Assembly: GCA_019925105.1 (NCBI GenBank)
Contig: JAHGAU010000011.1
Location: forward strand, 248,001-312,000
DNA length: 64,000 nt
Direction: 5' to 3'
From: Niebla homalea
Lineage: Eukaryota > Ascomycota > Lecanoromycetes > Lecanorales > Ramalinaceae
Shown: piece after piece, positions 61,300 to 64,000 of the stretch
How the letters are laid out: each line of letters starts with the position of its first letter
How positions within the stretch are numbered: the first letter of the stretch is position 1
Translations under genes and position numbers: made by a program
The notes under the pieces: model-generated
Databases searched by the model: none
What the model was told of the DNA's origin: nothing
Seen by the model: the letters and a program-made list of their open reading frames with translations, nothing else

Positions 61300-63107
61300 A
61301 TTATTATTACCTTAAAATATCTAAACTTGAAAGTCGGTATTATAGCGAGCTTCATGTTTTCTACGTTATCCGTTACCGCTTTTTAAGTTTTTTATTAAAT
61401 TAATTTTATTTATGCTTAAAGACGACTTTTAATTACTTTATCGGTTTAAATTTATCTAAATTATAATATTAAATTTTAATTATTATCTTAATCTCTTTAC
61501 GTCTAATTTCCTTAATCCTTATTAAGTATTATACGTCCTATATTAAGTAACCCTTTTTACCGTACGTTATATGTTTAAATACGTTCTTTATTAAGCCTTT
61601 TATTGTTAAACCCGCGTATTTATAAATATTATATCCTCCGGTATATACTATATATTTAATATTGTTTAAGTATTTTACAATAATATACCCGTATCTTTAA
61701 TACTTAAAGTATTAATAAATATTTATTATTTTATCTTAAGGTCTTATTAATTTAAGGGTTTTACCCTTAATTACACTTTTATTAAGAACGTTATTATATA
61801 TTTTTGTTAACGTTACGCTCAAAATAATTATAAAGTATTATTTTACGCAATTTAAAAGCATCCGGTTTTTTAATTATAAAAGGGAGCTTAAAGTTAACGA
61901 TCTCTAGTCCGAGATAAAAAACCGTATTCTCCTTTTTTTATACGTTTTAAGGTAAACTTTTTTTCCGCGTTTAAGAATTATATTAAGTATATTTTATTTA
62001 TTACGATAATAAACGATTATCTTAATACCTTTATTATCTTAAATTTACCCTTGTTAATTTATCCTTTGGACTTTTTTAGCTCCTTTTTCGCTTTTAAGGA
62101 TATTATATTAAGGAAGATATTTTTACTTTATAGTTTACGTATTATAAAAATTTATTTCGTAAGTGGCTTTTCCGTTACTTTAAATACCTTTATTAATTAT
62201 AAAGCGTTTATTTTTATAACCGCGTTTTTCTTTTTATTATATAATAACCGGATTATTATTATTTTTATTTTCCTTAATGCCGTTACCTTTTTTTAATTTT
62301 TACCGCTGCCGTTATAAATAACGTTTTTATAACCTTTATCGTTTAACTTTTTCCCTTTTATAAGGCTTCCGTTATCGCTCCTTTATTTTATATAAGGTTC
62401 CTTTAATACCCCTTTTCCTTATTTATTAACGCCCTTATTATTACTTTATATATTTTATATAGCCACTTTAGCTTTCCTAACCCCGTATTTATTCTTATAT
62501 AGAAGTTTTTTATATTTTATAATTTTATTTATAATATCGGTTAGGTTTTTAACGTAATATCTTTTTACTTTATTATAAAGAAACCCTTTAAACTTTTTAT
62601 TGCTTTTTCTTTTATTGCGTTTTCCCTATAAGTTTACCGTATCCTTTTTTCCGTAATTTACCCTTTATTATATAATAATTTATTCTTTTTACTCGTTTTG
62701 ATATTACTTTATATATCCTTAATAACCTTATTATTATTATTACTTTATATTTATTTATTTTTCGCTCGCCTTATTATAAGCGTCGTTTTAACTTTTTTTA
62801 CTTTTTATTTATTAATTATTACCGTATTATTTTTACCTAGTTTACGCGTTTTTTTACGTATATCCTATTGCTTATAAGTCCTTTATTTAATTTAAGCGTT
62901 TTTTATTTTATCGTTATTATATCGTTTATACGATTTATCCCCGTTTCCGTTAATATAGGCCGTTCGCTTATCTACCCTTTTGATTTCGACTATTATACTA
63001 TTTATATTTATCGTATTTAAGGTATTCGCCTTATTATCGCTTAAGCTTTATATATATATATCATTTTAGACCTTTGGGGTCCCTTCGTTCGTCGCTATCT
63101 CCTTCTT
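61300..63107 (-). pseudogene. LINE ORF1 relic, copy G
   Basis: The initiator is decayed (ATA, with tcgctat on the plus strand near 63095). The N-terminal coding sequence NEGTPKV-like and the Lys-rich segment match copies 2 and F. Unlike copies 2, B and F, even the first 60 bases show some RIP change. Confidence 0.7.
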
Positions 63108-63125
63108 TCGTAATAATAATATATC

Positions 63126-63137
63126 GTAATTTAATTA
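63126..63137 (+). repeat. Target-site duplication of LINE G (right)
   Basis: gtaatttaatta, exact copy of 57281-57292. Gypsy-1 sequence continues for only about 13 bases before LINE H. Confidence 0.92.
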
Positions 63138-63150
63138 AGGCTTTAAATGT

Positions 63151-64000
63151 TAATTGATTGATCAATTAATTTATACTACGGATCTAGCTAAGCTAATTCC
63201 GGCGTTCCCTAATAATCGGCCATTAAGTTTTATTAATAACCGTAACAACTCAATATTTATAACGTTAAAATTAAAGCCCGGTATTTATTAAGTTTTTACT
63301 TTTATTTTAAAGGATAAAAAGCGTCTTTAATTATTTAAAGAGTAATAATTTATTTATACGCTTTTTTTTTTTTAAAAAAACCTATAATATTATAACTGAG
63401 TTCTTTTTAAAAGTTACCTTTAAACCTATTATTTTTTCTATCTCCTTATAAGTCTGCTTTATATTAATATCTTAAATAATACCTTTAAATACCCTTATAG
63501 GTATATACGTTATTGTCGTTTTAATCGTATTTACCTTCTTATTTTATTATTACGGCGTTTTTTTTAAAGACTTTTAATAAACCTCTATTATTATATCCTT
63601 TTAACTATAAAATATACTCTCCGGTTTATATAATTACCGTAGTTAATATTTGCCTTTCCTTTTTTTTCTTAATTAATAACGGGCCTTTTTTATAAGGGTT
63701 TTAGTGACCTTATTTATTCTATTAATAAAATTAAACTAAAATAATAAACCTATAAATATTATAAACCTTACGGCCGCCTGCATACTTTATTTTATAAAAA
63801 GTATTTTATAGTAATCGCTTATTCCGGCCTTTTTAATTAATCCCGTTTTAAGTTCCGTAAAGAATTTATATAAAATAAGTATATAAACCGTATCCTATTT
63901 CCTTTATTTATACCCGTAATTAACGTCCCTCTGGTTACCGGCGTACGTAATAAAAAGGAAGTAAGTTAACCCGTTTTTATTTATTTAAAGTTAAATCGTT
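63151..64000 (-). mobile_element. LINE copy H, 3' end, continues beyond window
   Basis: Minus strand. The tail taattgattgatcaattaat at 63151-63170 is followed by the conserved 3' block ggatctagctaagctaattc and the 3' UTR. The C-terminal part of ORF2 runs to the window edge. It inserted about 13 bp from the LINE G duplication. Confidence 0.9.
63650..64000 (-). pseudogene. LINE ORF2 relic, copy H (C-terminal end only)
   Basis: It matches the last 350 bases of ORF2 in copy G (57795-58150), including the segment before the stop. The rest lies outside the window. Confidence 0.7.

Larger units (their letters stand above)
57293..63125 (-). mobile_element. LINE copy G, full-length Tad-type element (5833 bp)
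   Basis: Minus strand. The (GATT)n tail at 57293-57310 is intact, followed by the conserved 3' block (ggatctagctaagttatttc). The 5' end with the former ORF1 start is near 63107, where the ATG reads ATA. An exact 12-bp target duplication flanks it, and it interrupts the Gypsy-1 chromodomain. Its length is close to copy 2, so it was full-length. The RT box reads FINNIYLL on the minus strand near 59132-59156. An open frame of 81 codons on the plus strand at 62051-62296 is antisense to ORF1. Confidence 0.93.

Noticed and set aside
1..64000. Mitochondrial or plasmid DNA because of the high AT content
   Set aside because: No mitochondrial genes or tRNAs are seen. The content is nuclear retrotransposons with RIP-type transitions.

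Overview
This window looks like AT-rich, repeat-choked chromatin from a filamentous ascomycete (Pezizomycotina). I see no intact host gene, tRNA or rRNA. TpA is extremely common, CpA and TpG are rare, and reading frames are full of TAA/TAG stops where Gln or Trp codons would be expected. That is the mark of repeat-induced point mutation (RIP, mainly C-to-T at CpA). The species cannot be named from this sequence. The few open frames of 60-116 codons lie inside decayed transposons, several of them antisense.

Layout. 1-4631: Tad-type LINE copy 1 (+), 5' end outside the window. 4632-8706: a hAT transposase relic and short tandem repeats, ending in a terminus shared with a MITE at 37.2 kb. 8707-18098: old LINE copy A (+), split by the full-length LINE copy 2 (10635-16413) with a 13-bp target duplication. 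18099-22543: unidentified decayed sequence with an 89-bp tandem duplication. 22556-27885: full-length LINE B (-). 27898-29880: unidentified, ending in a dispersed segment also found at 51.7 kb. 29881-33179: LINE C (+) interrupted by short LTR element 1. 33185-36625: LINE scraps and unidentified sequence. 36640-38960: a large imperfect inverted repeat with a 422-bp MITE in its left arm. 39368-40423: 5' piece LINE F (+).

40424-57292 holds an old chromodomain Ty3/Gypsy element (Gypsy-1, +). Three LTR elements broke it: short LTR element 2 (42165-44197), a complete 7.5-kb Gypsy-2 (45203-52747) and short LTR element 3 (53261-55441). LINE G (57293-63125, -) then landed in its chromodomain. LINE H (-) runs off the right edge.

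Insertions have target duplications of the expected size: 5 bp for LTR elements, 12-13 bp for LINEs, 8 bp for the MITE. Reading across the junctions restores the interrupted Gypsy-1 protein, so the order of insertion can be read directly. The most interesting material is a family of three short LTR elements (1.5-2.2 kb, no pol seen) with a common architecture, the inverted repeat with its MITE, and islands that escaped RIP. Boundaries given as target duplications were read base by base. Relic coding limits are approximate because every frame is broken. Motifs are quoted as they stand or as the evident pre-RIP residue, and this is stated.
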